Part shown: in pieces, positions 21,162 through 29,828 of the stretch
Position numbering within the stretch: position 1 is the stretch's first letter
Layout of the letters: every line of letters begins with the position of its first letter
Assembly (NCBI RefSeq): GCF_014193375.1
Contig: NZ_JACHZF010000009.1
Location: 101,618-165,617 of the forward strand
Reading direction: 5' to 3'
DNA from: Halomonas campaniensis
GTDB lineage: Bacteria > Pseudomonadota > Gammaproteobacteria > Pseudomonadales > Halomonadaceae
Length of the DNA stretch: 64,000 nt
Translations under genes and position numbers: made by a program
The notes under the pieces: model-generated
Seen by the model: only the letters and a program-made list of their open reading frames with translations
Database searches by the model: none
Told to the model about the DNA's origin: nothing

Positions 21162-21730
21162 CGGCTGGCCTCCTCGGCGGTACCGGCCGGCCGCAGCAGG
21201 GCCGCCGCCAGCAGCGCCCCGACCACCCAGCCGGGATGGAGGCCCACCAGGTAGATCAGCCCCCCCGCCGTGGCCGCCATGGCCAGGCTGACCCCCCAGC
21301 CCAGCGCCAGGCGCGACTTGTTCCAGAAGTCCAGGGTCAGCTGCGCCATCATCACCATGACCACCGGGACGACCGCCTGGCCCATGCCGCGGATCCAGTC
21401 CACGTCGCGGTAGCGGCTGAACAGGCCGAGCAGCAGGATCATGGCGACGATCATCGGCAGGATGACCGCCAGCACGGCGATCAGGCAGCCCGGCAGGCCG
21501 GCCACCCGATAGCCGATGTAGCCCGGCATCTTGGTGGCGATCGGCCCCGGCAGGGTGTTGCCGATGGCGAGGATGTCGGCAAACTCCTCGTCGGAGAGCC
21601 AGGCATGGCGCTTGACCACCTCCTGCTGGACCAGCGGTATCATCGCCGGCCCTCCGCCGAAGCCGAGCAGCCCGATGCGGGTGAAGGCCCAGAAGAGGGC
21701 GCCCAGGGTCGCCTTGTCGGGGGCGCTCAA
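21158..21730 (-). CDS. Half-size CHR-family transporter (first subunit)
   Basis: A 190-residue, single CHR domain. GLLGFGGGPAMIPLVQQEVV, WLSDEEFADILAIGNTLPGPIATKM and GYIGYRVAGLPG are the N-half chromate-transporter motifs. It opens the minus-strand cluster and is divergent from the GntR gene, with 158 bp between. Membrane helices cover most of the chain. Transport of chromate is not proven by sequence. Confidence 0.87.
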   Translation of the reverse strand: MSAPDKATLGALFWAFTRIGLLGFGGGPAMIPLVQQEVVKRHAWLSDEEFADILAIGNTLPGPIATKMPGYIGYRVAGLPGCLIAVLAVILPMIVAMILLLGLFSRYRDVDWIRGMGQAVVPVVMVMMAQLTLDFWNKSRLALGWGVSLAMAATAGGLIYLVGLHPGWVVGALLAAALLRPAGTAEEASR

Positions 21731-21795
21731 GGGGTCACCTCCAGGGAGTCGATGGCAGGGCAGTCGATGGTTTTTATTCTCATTGGTCGTCTTTG

Positions 21796-21834
21796 CGATA
21801 GAAAATCGATTATATTGTCTTCACCGACTATAGG
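21796..21834. promoter_or_regulatory. Divergent control region of the CHR-Tct-GGT cluster and gntR
   Basis: An A+T-rich patch in the 158-bp gap. A small inverted repeat CGAT-AGAAA-ATCG (796-808 of this kb) adjoins TATAAT on the minus strand (21809-21814) and a plus-strand pair TCGATT, 17 nt, TATAGG (21806-21834). The minus -10 has no good -35. This is where a GntR-type repressor would be expected to bind; the site itself is a guess. Confidence 0.4.
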
Positions 21835-21888
21835 GCGGCGCGGAAAGGAGCGTCAAGTGTTGGCGGGAGCGGACGTCGAGGAGGGGAA

Positions 21889-22566
21889 ATGGCCATACCC
21901 AAACGGAAGGGACGCATGACCACGTCCAGCCGCATCTACGACACCCTGCGGCAGGACCTGGTCAACGGGCGGTTCGAGGCGGGGGAGAAGGTGGCGATCA
22001 GCTCGCTCAAGGCGCGCTACGATGTCGGGCTGAGCCCGCTGCGCGAGGCCCTCAATCGCCTCGCGGCCTACGGGCTGCTGATCCAGGAGAACCAGCGCGG
22101 CTTTCGCGTGCCCAGGCTGGACCGCGACGAACTGGACGATATCGCCGGGATGCGCCGCGAGCTGGAGGGCATGGCGCTGGAGCGGGCGATCGCACGGGGC
22201 GATGCCGAGTGGGAGTCGGAGCTGCTCGCGGCGGCCCATCGCCTCAAGCGCGCCGATCAGGCCCCGGAGAGCGGCGATGAGTGGGAGCGGCTGCATGGGC
22301 GCTTCCATCGCACCCTGGTTGCTCCCTGCGGCTCGGCCTGGCTGCTGCGCTTCATCGAGCAGCTGCACGACCAGTTCGACCGCTACCGTCGCCTGGCGCC
22401 CGAGGCGCCGGAGGTGCGCCGGGTGCTGGATGCCCAGCATGGCGAGCTGGTGGCCCTGGCCCTGGAGCGCGATGCTCAGGGGGCGCGGGCCCTGATGGAT
22501 GACCATATCCAGCGCTCCTACGAGGTGGCGCTGGGCAGCTTTTCCCGAGGCCGCCTGACACGCTGA
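21889..22566 (+). CDS. GntR-family regulator, FCD subfamily
   Basis: A 225-residue protein. The N-terminal winged helix (RIYDTLRQDLVNGRFEAGEK, LSPLREALNRLAAYGLL) is followed by an all-helical FCD ligand domain with the usual acidic and His residues (DELDDIAGMRRELEG, ERLHGRFHRTL, DAQHGELVALAL). FCD regulators respond to organic acids or amino-acid-related ligands, often through a bound metal. Its divergent placement makes the chr-tctCBA-ggt cluster the likely target. A second ATG (MTTSS, codon 10) is an alternative start. Confidence 0.9.
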   Translation: MAIPKRKGRMTTSSRIYDTLRQDLVNGRFEAGEKVAISSLKARYDVGLSPLREALNRLAAYGLLIQENQRGFRVPRLDRDELDDIAGMRRELEGMALERAIARGDAEWESELLAAAHRLKRADQAPESGDEWERLHGRFHRTLVAPCGSAWLLRFIEQLHDQFDRYRRLAPEAPEVRRVLDAQHGELVALALERDAQGARALMDDHIQRSYEVALGSFSRGRLTR

Positions 22567-22592
22567 GCTGCGGTCGACGCCGGCCCTCGGGG

Positions 22593-23210
22593 TCAGGCCT
22601 CGACGAGCGCGAGCCGGCCGCGCAGGCGCGATTCGAGGGCGGCGAGGTCAACGGGCTGGTCGCTGGGCCAGCCGACGGTGAGCACGACGCCGTCGGGGCC
22701 GAAGTCGGCGGCCTCGACGGGGATCTCCCGGCCGCCGAGCCAGCCGCGGGCCTCGGCCTCGCCGGCGAAGTCGACCTTCAGCTGCAGGGCGGTGCGCTCG
22801 ACCACCTCCCGGCGTGGCAGGGCCTCCAGGGCCTGGGCGACGGCCTGGGCGTAGGCGCGGGCCAGTCCGCCGGTGCCCAGCTTGGTGCCGCCGAAGTAGC
22901 GGGTGACCACGCAGGCGACCTGGCCGAGGCCGGAGCCCTCCAGGACCTGATACATGGGCCGTCCCGCGGTGCCGCCGGGTTCGCCGTCGTCGGAGAAGCC
23001 GATGGCGGCCTGCTCCCCCGGCGGGCCGGCGATGAAGGCGCTGCAGTGGTGGCTGGCGCCGGGGTGGAGGCGGCGCGCCTCGGTCAGCAGCGACTCGAAG
23101 GCCGCCACCTCCGGGGCGTGGCAGAGCCAGGTCAGGAAGCGGCTGCGCTCGACCTCGAGCTCGGTCTCCTGGCGCTCGCCGGGGGGCAGGTCGGGCACCG
23201 GGTAGCGCAT
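22593..23210 (-). CDS. yigZ: YigZ/IMPACT family protein
   Basis: A 205-residue protein of the UPF0029 family. The motifs are ERSRFLTWLCH near the start, FSDDGEPGGTAGRPM, and TRYFGGTKLGTGGLARAYA, followed by a C-terminal ferredoxin-like domain. Eukaryotic IMPACT modulates Gcn2 signalling; the bacterial function is unknown. The start ATG at 23210 shares one base with the stop of the S24 gene (TGATG), so the pair is translationally coupled and presumably shares its SOS promoter. A longer frame upstream lacks family similarity. Confidence 0.93.
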   Translation of the reverse strand: MRYPVPDLPPGERQETELEVERSRFLTWLCHAPEVAAFESLLTEARRLHPGASHHCSAFIAGPPGEQAAIGFSDDGEPGGTAGRPMYQVLEGSGLGQVACVVTRYFGGTKLGTGGLARAYAQAVAQALEALPRREVVERTALQLKVDFAGEAEARGWLGGREIPVEAADFGPDGVVLTVGWPSDQPVDLAALESRLRGRLALVEA

Positions 23211-23695
23211 CAGGCGGCCATCTCCCCCTGGCGAACCACGCCCATCACCAGGCCCAGCACCTGGATGTCGCTGTTCTTCAGGTAGATCGGTGCCATGCTC
23301 TCGTTGGCGGGCTGCAGGCGAACCCCGGACTTCTCGATGTAGAGCTTCTTCAGGGTGACCTCCTGGTCGTTGATCATCACCACCGCCGTCTCGCCGTTCT
23401 CGGCGCTCTCCTGACGCTCGATGATGATCACATCCCCGTCGAAGATGTTGCAATCGATCATGGAGTCGCCGCGCACCTTGAGGGCATAGGTGTTGCGTCG
23501 CACCATGCGGGTGGGCACGTGGATGCTGGCGCTGTCCAGGCAGGCCTCGATGGGCAGGCCCGCCGAGACGCTGCCGAGCAGCGGGATCTCGGTCATCGCC
23601 TCGTCGGCCAGCGCGTCGGCCGGCAGCGGTTCCCAGGCGACGGCCAGGGGCAGGTTGGGGCGGCGAAAGAGGAAGTGGGAGGTGGCCTCGGGCAT
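23210..23695 (-). CDS. LexA/UmuD-like S24 autopeptidase without DNA-binding domain
   Basis: A 161-residue protein aligned with the LexA C-terminal domain. A putative Ala-Gly cleavage site lies at A45-G46 (LLGSVSAGLPIE), the catalytic Ser at S78 (RGDSMID) and the Lys at K116 (EVTLKK). Residues 1-36 (FLFRRPNLPLAVAWEPLP) are Pro-rich and too short for the winged helix of LexA, so it cannot be a normal repressor. By layout it is closer to UmuD, but no umuC partner follows; yigZ does. AGGAG precedes the ATG at 23695 and a LexA box lies 38 bp upstream, so it is SOS inducible. It may be a stand-alone processed regulator or a polymerase accessory. Function unproven. Confidence 0.85.
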   Translation of the reverse strand: MPEATSHFLFRRPNLPLAVAWEPLPADALADEAMTEIPLLGSVSAGLPIEACLDSASIHVPTRMVRRNTYALKVRGDSMIDCNIFDGDVIIIERQESAENGETAVVMINDQEVTLKKLYIEKSGVRLQPANESMAPIYLKNSDIQVLGLVMGVVRQGEMAA

Positions 23696-23732
23696 GGCGT
23701 GGATCTCCTGTCGGCGGTCAGGCAGCGAACCC

Positions 23733-23748
23733 CTGTTGAAACGTACAG
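23733..23748 (-). promoter_or_regulatory. LexA (SOS) box of the S24-yigZ operon
   Basis: On the minus strand CTGTACGTTTCAACAG, with perfect CTGT and ACAG half-sites and 8-bp spacing, 38-53 bp upstream of the S24 start codon. Same form as the recA box at 4404. Confidence 0.85.
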
Positions 23749-23896
23749 TGTTGTCGAAGCATAGCAGGGGCTGCCGATCTGGCAAGGAAGCCGATCGGCA
23801 GGCCGCTTGATGCAGGTCAACCGCGACCCGCTGACGCAGTCGGTCGACTGGTAGCAAAACGCCTTTCCGTGTAGAGTCTCGAGCCAAATTACCCCC

Positions 23897-24556
23897 ATGC
23901 CGGAGTGTGCCTTGACCCTGCGCCTGCAAGCCCGAAAGCTGGCCTGTGAACGGGATGATCGGTGGCTGTTCGAGGATCTCGACCTGGACATCCGCGCCGG
24001 CGAGATCGTCCGGGTCGAGGGTCCCAACGGTAGCGGCAAGACCACCCTGCTGAAGATCCTCTCCGGACAGCTGGCCGACTATCAGGGCGAGCTGTTCTGG
24101 AACGACCGGCCGATGCGCCAGGCTCGCCAGGCCTTCCTCTCGAGCCTGCTCTACCTGGGCCATGCGCCCGGCGTGAAGGGCGCCCTGACGCCGCTGGAGA
24201 ACCTCGCCTGGTACCAGGCGCTGGCCGGGGGGGCGGGCCACGAGGCCGCGCGCCTGGCGGCCCTGGAGTCGGTGGGTCTGGCGGGCTTCGAGGACGTGCC
24301 GGCGGCCCAGCTGTCGGCCGGGCAGCAGCGTCGGGTGGCCCTGGCGCGCCTGGAGCTGACGCCGCGTCCGCTGTGGGTGCTCGATGAACCCTTCACCGCC
24401 ATCGACCGCGATGGCGTGGCGGCGCTGGAGGAGCGGCTGATCGTCCATGCCCGCTCGGGCGGCTGCGTGCTGGTCACCACCCACCATGAACTCAAGGCCT
24501 CGGGAGAGCTGCGGCGCATCCGCCTCGGGCGGGGAGGGCAAGATGCCGAGCGGTGA
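23897..24556 (+). CDS. ccmA: Cytochrome c biogenesis ATPase CcmA
   Basis: A 219-residue ABC ATPase. Walker A GPNGSGKTT lies at 42-50, the signature LSAGQQRR near 138, and Walker B WVLDEPF near 160. With CcmB and CcmC it releases holo-CcmE, the periplasmic haem chaperone. The first gene of an unbroken ccmABCDEFGHI run (System I), divergent from the S24 gene. The N-terminal ATG at 23897 is used; a TTG ten bases later could also start. Confidence 0.96.
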   Translation: MPECALTLRLQARKLACERDDRWLFEDLDLDIRAGEIVRVEGPNGSGKTTLLKILSGQLADYQGELFWNDRPMRQARQAFLSSLLYLGHAPGVKGALTPLENLAWYQALAGGAGHEAARLAALESVGLAGFEDVPAAQLSAGQQRRVALARLELTPRPLWVLDEPFTAIDRDGVAALEERLIVHARSGGCVLVTTHHELKASGELRRIRLGRGGQDAER

Positions 24557-25286
24557 GACACCCATGATCGATACCGATGACAGGCCGGTCGCCGACGGGG
24601 AACCCCGGGGCGGCCTGACGGTCGCAGTGTGGGCAACGCTCAAGCGCGACCTGACCCTGCTGCTGCGCCGCCGCAGCGAGGTGCTCAACCCGCTGGTGTT
24701 CTTCGCCCTGGTGATCACCCTGTTTCCGATCGGCATCTCGCCGGATCCGCAGCTGCTCGCCACCATCGCGCCGGGCCTGCTGTGGGTGGCGGCGCTGCTG
24801 GCGGCGCTGCTCTCCCTGGACAGCCTGTTTCGCGGTGACTACGACGACGGCTCCCTGGAGCAGCTGCTACTGACGCCGCAGCCGCTGGCGATGCTGGGGC
24901 TGGCCAAGGTGGCGGTTCACTGGCTGCTGACCGGCCTGCCGCTGGCGATGATGGCGCCGGTGCTGGGGATCATGCTGTCGCTGCCGGCCGGCAGCTACCC
25001 GACACTGGCGTTCTCGCTGGCGCTCGGCACGGCCAGCCTGAGCCTGATCGGTGCCATCGGCGCGGCGCTGACCGTGGGACTCTCCCGCGGCGGCGTGCTG
25101 CTGTCGCTGCTGGTGCTGCCGCTCTATATCCCGGTGCTGATCTTCGGCGCCGGCGCGGTGCAGGCGGCCATCCTGGGCGACGGGGCCGCGGCCCATCTGG
25201 CCATCCTGGGGGCCCTGCTGGCGCTGGCGCTGATGCTGGCCCCCTGGGCGATCGCGGCGTCACTGCGCATCAGCATCAACGGTTGA
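24543..25286 (+). CDS. ccmB: Haem exporter permease CcmB
   Basis: A 247-residue protein with six predicted membrane helices. [18 protein letters not shown] and a [18 protein letters not shown] loop are family marks. The start at 24543 overlaps ccmA by 14 bp and has GGGAGGG just upstream; the ATG at 24564 would give the more usual N-terminal length. The extra N-terminal segment ([19 protein letters not shown]) is polar and unconserved. It forms the CcmAB transporter of the maturation system. Confidence 0.94.
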   Translation: MPSGETPMIDTDDRPVADGEPRGGLTVAVWATLKRDLTLLLRRRSEVLNPLVFFALVITLFPIGISPDPQLLATIAPGLLWVAALLAALLSLDSLFRGDYDDGSLEQLLLTPQPLAMLGLAKVAVHWLLTGLPLAMMAPVLGIMLSLPAGSYPTLAFSLALGTASLSLIGAIGAALTVGLSRGGVLLSLLVLPLYIPVLIFGAGAVQAAILGDGAAAHLAILGALLALALMLAPWAIAASLRISING

Positions 25287-25300
25287 GAGGTGGAAGAAGC

Positions 25301-26041
25301 ATGTGGGCCTTCATTAACAAGTTGCGTTCCCCCAAGTGGTTCTACGCCATCGGGGCCAGGCTGCAGCCGTTCTTCTGGGTCGCCGCGGCCGCGCTGATCC
25401 TGGTCGGCACCGTCTGGGGCCTGGCCTTTGCGCCGGCCGACTACCAGCAGGGCAACAGCTTCCGCATCATCTACGTCCACGTGCCGTCGGCCTTCCTGGC
25501 GCAGTCGATCTTCGTCAGCATGGCGGTGTGCGGCCTGGTCTACATGGTCTGGAAGATCAAGGTGGCCGACATGGCCGCCGCCATGATGGCACCGCTGGGT
25601 GCGGCGATGACCTTCGTGTCGCTGTTCTCCGGGGCGGTGTGGGGCGTGCCCACCTGGGGCACCTGGTGGATGTGGGACGCGCGCCTGACCTCGATGCTGA
25701 TCCTGCTCTTCCTCTACCTGGGAGTGATCGCCCTGCGCGGCGCCTTCGCCAGCCGCGACAGCGCCTCCCGGGCCGCCTCGGTGCTGGCCATGGTGGGCGT
25801 GATCAACATCCCGATCATCAAGTACTCGGTGGACTGGTGGTACACCCTGCACCAGCCGGCCACCTTTACCATCACCGGGCGTGTCGGCATGCCCATGGAG
25901 ATGTGGGCGCCGCTGCTGATCATGGTGCTGGGCTTCTACAGCTTCTTCATCGCCCTGACCCTGATGCGCACCCGCAGCGAGATCCTGCGCCGCGAGTCCA
26001 ACAAGCGCTGGGTGCGTGACCTGGCCGGAGGGGAGCGCTGA
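25301..26041 (+). CDS. ccmC: Haem lyase component CcmC
   Basis: A 246-residue, six-helix membrane protein. The WWD haem-handling motif [13 protein letters not shown] lies at about 118-130 and is flanked by external His residues (YVHVPSAF and YTLHQPA) that ligate haem. CcmC loads haem onto CcmE. The ATG at 25301 gives the normal N-terminus. The stop overlaps the start of ccmD (TGATG). Confidence 0.96.
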   Translation: MWAFINKLRSPKWFYAIGARLQPFFWVAAAALILVGTVWGLAFAPADYQQGNSFRIIYVHVPSAFLAQSIFVSMAVCGLVYMVWKIKVADMAAAMMAPLGAAMTFVSLFSGAVWGVPTWGTWWMWDARLTSMLILLFLYLGVIALRGAFASRDSASRAASVLAMVGVINIPIIKYSVDWWYTLHQPATFTITGRVGMPMEMWAPLLIMVLGFYSFFIALTLMRTRSEILRRESNKRWVRDLAGGER

Positions 26042-26280
26042 TGGCCTTCGAATCCTTTAACGAATTTATCGCCATGGGGGGCCATGCCCCCTACGTCTGG
26101 GCCGCCTGGGGAGTGACCGGCGCACTGCTGGTGGCGATCGTGCTGCACGCCCGCGCCGAGCGTCGCCAACTGCTGCGCAACCTGCAGCGCCGGGTGCGGC
26201 GCGAGGAGCGCCTGGGCGCCAACCAGAGCGAAATGGCTGGAGTTTCACATCACATGGGTGGTAATCGCCATGACACTTAG
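26041..26280 (+). CDS. ccmD: CcmD, small membrane factor of haem maturation
   Basis: A 79-residue protein with one transmembrane helix (about 17-37, [18 protein letters not shown]) preceded by [12 protein letters not shown], the conserved CcmD pattern, and followed by a basic tail. CcmD helps release holo-CcmE from CcmABC. It is nested between ccmC (1-bp overlap) and ccmE (11-bp overlap). Confidence 0.92.
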   Translation: MAFESFNEFIAMGGHAPYVWAAWGVTGALLVAIVLHARAERRQLLRNLQRRVRREERLGANQSEMAGVSHHMGGNRHDT

Positions 26281-26803
26281 CCTGACACCGAAGCGCAAGC
26301 AGAAGCTCTACGTCATCCTGGGGCTGGTCGCGCTGGCGGCCGTGGCCGTGGGCCTGACCCTCTATGCCCTGCGCGCCAACATCAACCTCTTCTTCAGCCC
26401 GGTGCAGATCGCCGCCGGCGAGGCGCCCTATGAACGCCAGATCCGCGCCGGCGGCATGGTCCGGGAGGGCACCGTGGTGCGCAACCCCGACAGCCTCGAC
26501 GTGGAGTTCACCGTGACCGACTACGTCGACGACCTGCGCGTGCACTACAGCGGCATCCTGCCCGACCTCTTCCGCGAGGGGCAGGGCGTGGTGGTGGTCG
26601 GCCAGCTGCAGCACGACGGCTACCTCAAGGCCGACCAGGTGCTGGCGCGCCACGACGAGAACTACATGCCCCCCGAGGTGGCCCAAGCCCTGGAGGAGGC
26701 CGGCTACAAGCCGGAGGACTTCCAGCAGAAGGCCGCCGAGGTGGCCAAGCGCCTGGAAGCCGGGGAAGCGAACGGCGACGGCGCCACCAGCGGCTCGTAC
26801 TGA
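26270..26803 (+). CDS. ccmE: Periplasmic haem chaperone CcmE
   Basis: A 177-residue protein with an N-terminal membrane anchor (about 12-33) and an OB-fold. The haem-attaching His is in [13 protein letters not shown] (about H127). The C-terminus is flexible and Gly/Ala rich. An upstream in-frame GTG (26258) is less likely than the ATG at 26270. Confidence 0.96.
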   Translation: MTLSLTPKRKQKLYVILGLVALAAVAVGLTLYALRANINLFFSPVQIAAGEAPYERQIRAGGMVREGTVVRNPDSLDVEFTVTDYVDDLRVHYSGILPDLFREGQGVVVVGQLQHDGYLKADQVLARHDENYMPPEVAQALEEAGYKPEDFQQKAAEVAKRLEAGEANGDGATSGSY

Positions 26804-26815
26804 TTCGGAGTGCCC

Positions 26816-28834
26816 ATGCTGACCCAGATGATTCCCGAGATCGGCCACTACGCCCTGGTCATCGCCCTGCTGATGGCGGCGGTCCAGGCGGTGATGCCGC
26901 TGGCCGGTGCGGCGACCCGCCGGCCGCTGTGGATGGCCTATGCCCGGCCCATGGCGGCCGGGCAGTTCCTGTTCGTGGCCATCGCCTACGCCTGCCTGAC
27001 CGCGAGCTACATGCTGGACGACTTCAGCGTGGTCAACGTGGCCAACAACTCCAACTCCATGCTGCCCTGGTACTACAAGTTCAGCGCCGTGTGGGGCAAC
27101 CATGAGGGCTCGGTGCTGCTGTGGAGCCTGATGCTGGCCGGCTGGGGGTACTTTGCGGCCCGCTATTCCCGGGAGCTGCCCCGCGACGTGGTGGCCCGGG
27201 TGCTGGGCGTGCTCGGCCTGGTGTGCGTCGGCTTCCTGCTGTTCATCCTGGTCACCTCCAACCCCTTCGAGCGGCTGCTGCCCAACATGCCGGCCGATGG
27301 CGCCGACCTCAACCCGCTGCTGCAGGACATCGGCCTGATCCTCCACCCGCCGATGCTCTACATGGGCTACGTGGGCTTTTCGGTGGTCTTCGCCTTCGCC
27401 ATCGCCGCGCTGCTGGGCGGCCGCCTGGATGCCGCCTGGGCGCGCTGGGCGCGCCCCTGGACCAACCTGGCCTGGGCCTTCCTGACCGTGGGCATCGCCC
27501 TGGGCAGCTGGTGGGCCTACTACGAGCTGGGCTGGGGCGGCTGGTGGTTCTGGGATCCGGTGGAGAACGCCTCCCTGCTGCCCTGGCTGACCGGCACTGC
27601 GCTGATGCACTCCCTGGCCGTCACCGAGAAGCGCGGCGCCTTCAAGAGCTGGACCCTGCTGCTGGCGATCTCCACCTTCTCGCTGTCGCTGCTGGGCACC
27701 TTCCTGGTGCGTTCCGGGGTGCTCACCTCGGTGCACGCCTTCGCCAACGACCCGTCCCGCGGCTTCTTCATCCTGATGCTGCTGGGCATCACCGTGGGCC
27801 TGTCGCTGCTGGTCTTCGCCCTGCGGGCGCCGCGGGTCAGCAATCGCGTGGGCTTCAACTGGCTCTCCCGGGATGCGCTGCTGCTGATCAACAACCTGAT
27901 GCTGGTGATCATGACGGTTACCGTGCTGATGGGCACCGTCTATCCGCTGCTGCTGGATGCCCTCGACCTCGGCAAGATCAGCGTGGGCCCCCCCTACTTC
28001 AACGCGCTCTTCGTGCCGCTGACGCTGCTCATGTGCGTGTTCATGGGCCTGGGGCCGGTGGCACGCTGGAAGCAGACCGACCCGCGCCTGCTGGTCCGCC
28101 GGCTGTGGCTGGCGGCCGTGGTGGCCATGGTGCTGGGCATGGCGCTGCCGCTGGTGTTCGCCGAGCGCTGGAGCGCGCCGGTGGCCATCGGCCTGATCGC
28201 CGCGCTGTGGATCGTGCTGCCGATGGTCCGCGACCTCATCGACAAGACCCGCCACGCCAGCTCCCCGGGGGCGGGCCTGAAGAAGCTCTCCCTGGCCTAC
28301 TGGGGCATGCAGCTCGGCCATCTGGGCGTGGCGGTGACCATCATCGGCGTGGCCGTGGTCTCCAACTACAACATCGAGCGCAACGTGCGCATGGGGCCGG
28401 GGGACAGCGTCCAGGTCGCCGGCTACACCTTCACCATGATCGAACTCGCCCAGCGTCGCGGCCCCAACTTCCTGGCCGACCGCGCGGTGATCGAAGTGCA
28501 GCGCGGCGACAGCGGTCGCAGCTTCACCATGAACCCGGAGAAGCGGCTCTACCTGGCCACCGGCATGCCGATGACCCAGGTGGCGCTGCGTCCCGGCTTC
28601 TTCCGCGACCTCTACGTGGCCATGGGCGAGGACCTGGACGACGGCACCTGGGCCATGCGGGTGCAGTACAAGCCCTTCGTGCGCTGGCTGTGGCTCGGCG
28701 GCCTGCTGATGGCCTTCGGCGGCGTGCTGGCCGTGGCCGACAAGCGCTACCGCCGCCTGGCCACCGCCCGTGACCCGGAGGAGGCCGCGCTCAAGGCCGC
28801 TTCCGGTGGACGCGGCAAGGAGGCGGCCGCATGA
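26816..28834 (+). CDS. ccmF: Cytochrome c haem lyase CcmF
   Basis: A 672-residue membrane protein with about 14-15 helices. The WWD motif GGWWFWDPVENASLLPWL lies near 240-257, with the haem-ligand segments HEGSVLLW and ILHPPMLYMGY. CcmF attaches haem to apocytochrome c with CcmH and CcmI. GGAG lies five bases before the ATG at 26816. The last codons overlap ccmG by 4 bp. Confidence 0.97.
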   Translation: MLTQMIPEIGHYALVIALLMAAVQAVMPLAGAATRRPLWMAYARPMAAGQFLFVAIAYACLTASYMLDDFSVVNVANNSNSMLPWYYKFSAVWGNHEGSVLLWSLMLAGWGYFAARYSRELPRDVVARVLGVLGLVCVGFLLFILVTSNPFERLLPNMPADGADLNPLLQDIGLILHPPMLYMGYVGFSVVFAFAIAALLGGRLDAAWARWARPWTNLAWAFLTVGIALGSWWAYYELGWGGWWFWDPVENASLLPWLTGTALMHSLAVTEKRGAFKSWTLLLAISTFSLSLLGTFLVRSGVLTSVHAFANDPSRGFFILMLLGITVGLSLLVFALRAPRVSNRVGFNWLSRDALLLINNLMLVIMTVTVLMGTVYPLLLDALDLGKISVGPPYFNALFVPLTLLMCVFMGLGPVARWKQTDPRLLVRRLWLAAVVAMVLGMALPLVFAERWSAPVAIGLIAALWIVLPMVRDLIDKTRHASSPGAGLKKLSLAYWGMQLGHLGVAVTIIGVAVVSNYNIERNVRMGPGDSVQVAGYTFTMIELAQRRGPNFLADRAVIEVQRGDSGRSFTMNPEKRLYLATGMPMTQVALRPGFFRDLYVAMGEDLDDGTWAMRVQYKPFVRWLWLGGLLMAFGGVLAVADKRYRRLATARDPEEAALKAASGGRGKEAAA

Positions 28835-29364
28835 ACCGTCGCCTGCTGCTGCTGCTGCCGCTGGCCGGCTTCCTGGCACTGTCGCTGTTCCTCTACCAGG
28901 GGCTGTCGCTGAACCCCTTCCACCGGGAGTCGGCGCTGATGGCCCGCGACTTCCCCGCGTTCGACCTCGCCACCCTGGAGGACCCCGAGCGCCGGGTGGA
29001 CCGCTCGCTGCTGACCACCGGCGAGCTCACCCTGGTCAATGTCTGGGGTGAGTGGTGCCCCGAGTGCAAGCGCGAGATGCCTCAGCTGCTCGACCTCTCC
29101 CAGCGCCACGACATCCGCATGGTCGGCATCAGCTGGAAGGACACCCGGGAGAAGGGGCTTGGCTTCCTCGAGGAGTTCGGCGACCCCTTCGAGATCAACA
29201 TCTTCGACCCGGACAACGAGCTGGGCTTCGAACTGGGCGTGTTCGGTGCGCCCGAGTCCTTCCTGGTGGATGCCGACGGGGTGATCCGCTATCACCATGT
29301 GGGCTATATCGCGCCGGGTGACGTCCGCGACAAGATCCTGCCGGAGGTGGAAAGATGGCGCTGA
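28831..29364 (+). CDS. ccmG: Thiol-disulfide reductant CcmG/DsbE
   Basis: A 177-residue, membrane-anchored thioredoxin-like protein. The N-terminal helix (about 5-24) is followed by the active site WCPEC near 75-79, and GAPESFLVDADG is the cis-Pro-side segment. It keeps the CxxCH motif of apocytochromes reduced. Overlaps ccmF by 4 bp and ccmH by 10 bp. Confidence 0.96.
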   Translation: MNRRLLLLLPLAGFLALSLFLYQGLSLNPFHRESALMARDFPAFDLATLEDPERRVDRSLLTTGELTLVNVWGEWCPECKREMPQLLDLSQRHDIRMVGISWKDTREKGLGFLEEFGDPFEINIFDPDNELGFELGVFGAPESFLVDADGVIRYHHVGYIAPGDVRDKILPEVERWR

Positions 29365-29828
29365 TGCGATCCCTGATCACGACGCTTGCCCTGCTGCTGG
29401 TGGCCGGCCTCGCCCAGGCCGCGGCCATCGAGGTGCGGGAGTTCGATGACCCGGTGCTGGAGCAGCGCTATCGCAGCCTGACCGCCTCGCTGCGCTGTCC
29501 CACCTGCGAGAACCAGGCCATCAACGACTCCGATGCGCCGGTCTCCGGCGACATGCGCGACCGCGTCTACCTGCTGCTGCAGGATGGCCGTTCGGACATC
29601 GAGATCCGCGACCACATGGTGCAGCGCTTCGGCGACTACGTGCTCTACAACCCCCGCCTGGAGGGCCGCACCTTCCTGCTCTGGGGGCTGCCCGCGGCGC
29701 TGGTGGTGCTCGGCGGCCTGCTGGTGATGCTCATCGTGCGGTCCCGCCGCAACGCCTCTGCGCAGGCGCTCTCTGCCGAGGAGCGCGCCCGCCTGCAAGC
29801 CCTGATCAATCGCGAGAGAACCGAATGA
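29355..29828 (+). CDS. ccmH: Cytochrome c maturation protein CcmH (N-terminal type)
   Basis: A 157-residue protein with a signal peptide (cleaved near AQA, residue 22), the redox pair C48/C51 in LRCPTCENQAI, the conserved FGDYVLYNP segment and a C-terminal membrane helix (about 108-130). It corresponds to the CcmH half of the fused E. coli protein; the other half is the separate ccmI. It reduces apocytochrome c thiols. Confidence 0.95.
   Translation: MALMRSLITTLALLLVAGLAQAAAIEVREFDDPVLEQRYRSLTASLRCPTCENQAINDSDAPVSGDMRDRVYLLLQDGRSDIEIRDHMVQRFGDYVLYNPRLEGRTFLLWGLPAALVVLGGLLVMLIVRSRRNASAQALSAEERARLQALINRERTE

Noticed and set aside
20631..21730. Chromate-resistance operon
   Set aside because: Apart from the two CHR domains no chromate reductase or chrB-type regulator is present; the neighbours are an organic-anion transporter and GGT.
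23210..23695. Genuine LexA repressor of the cell
   Set aside because: The N-terminal winged helix is missing; the cell's LexA must be encoded elsewhere.
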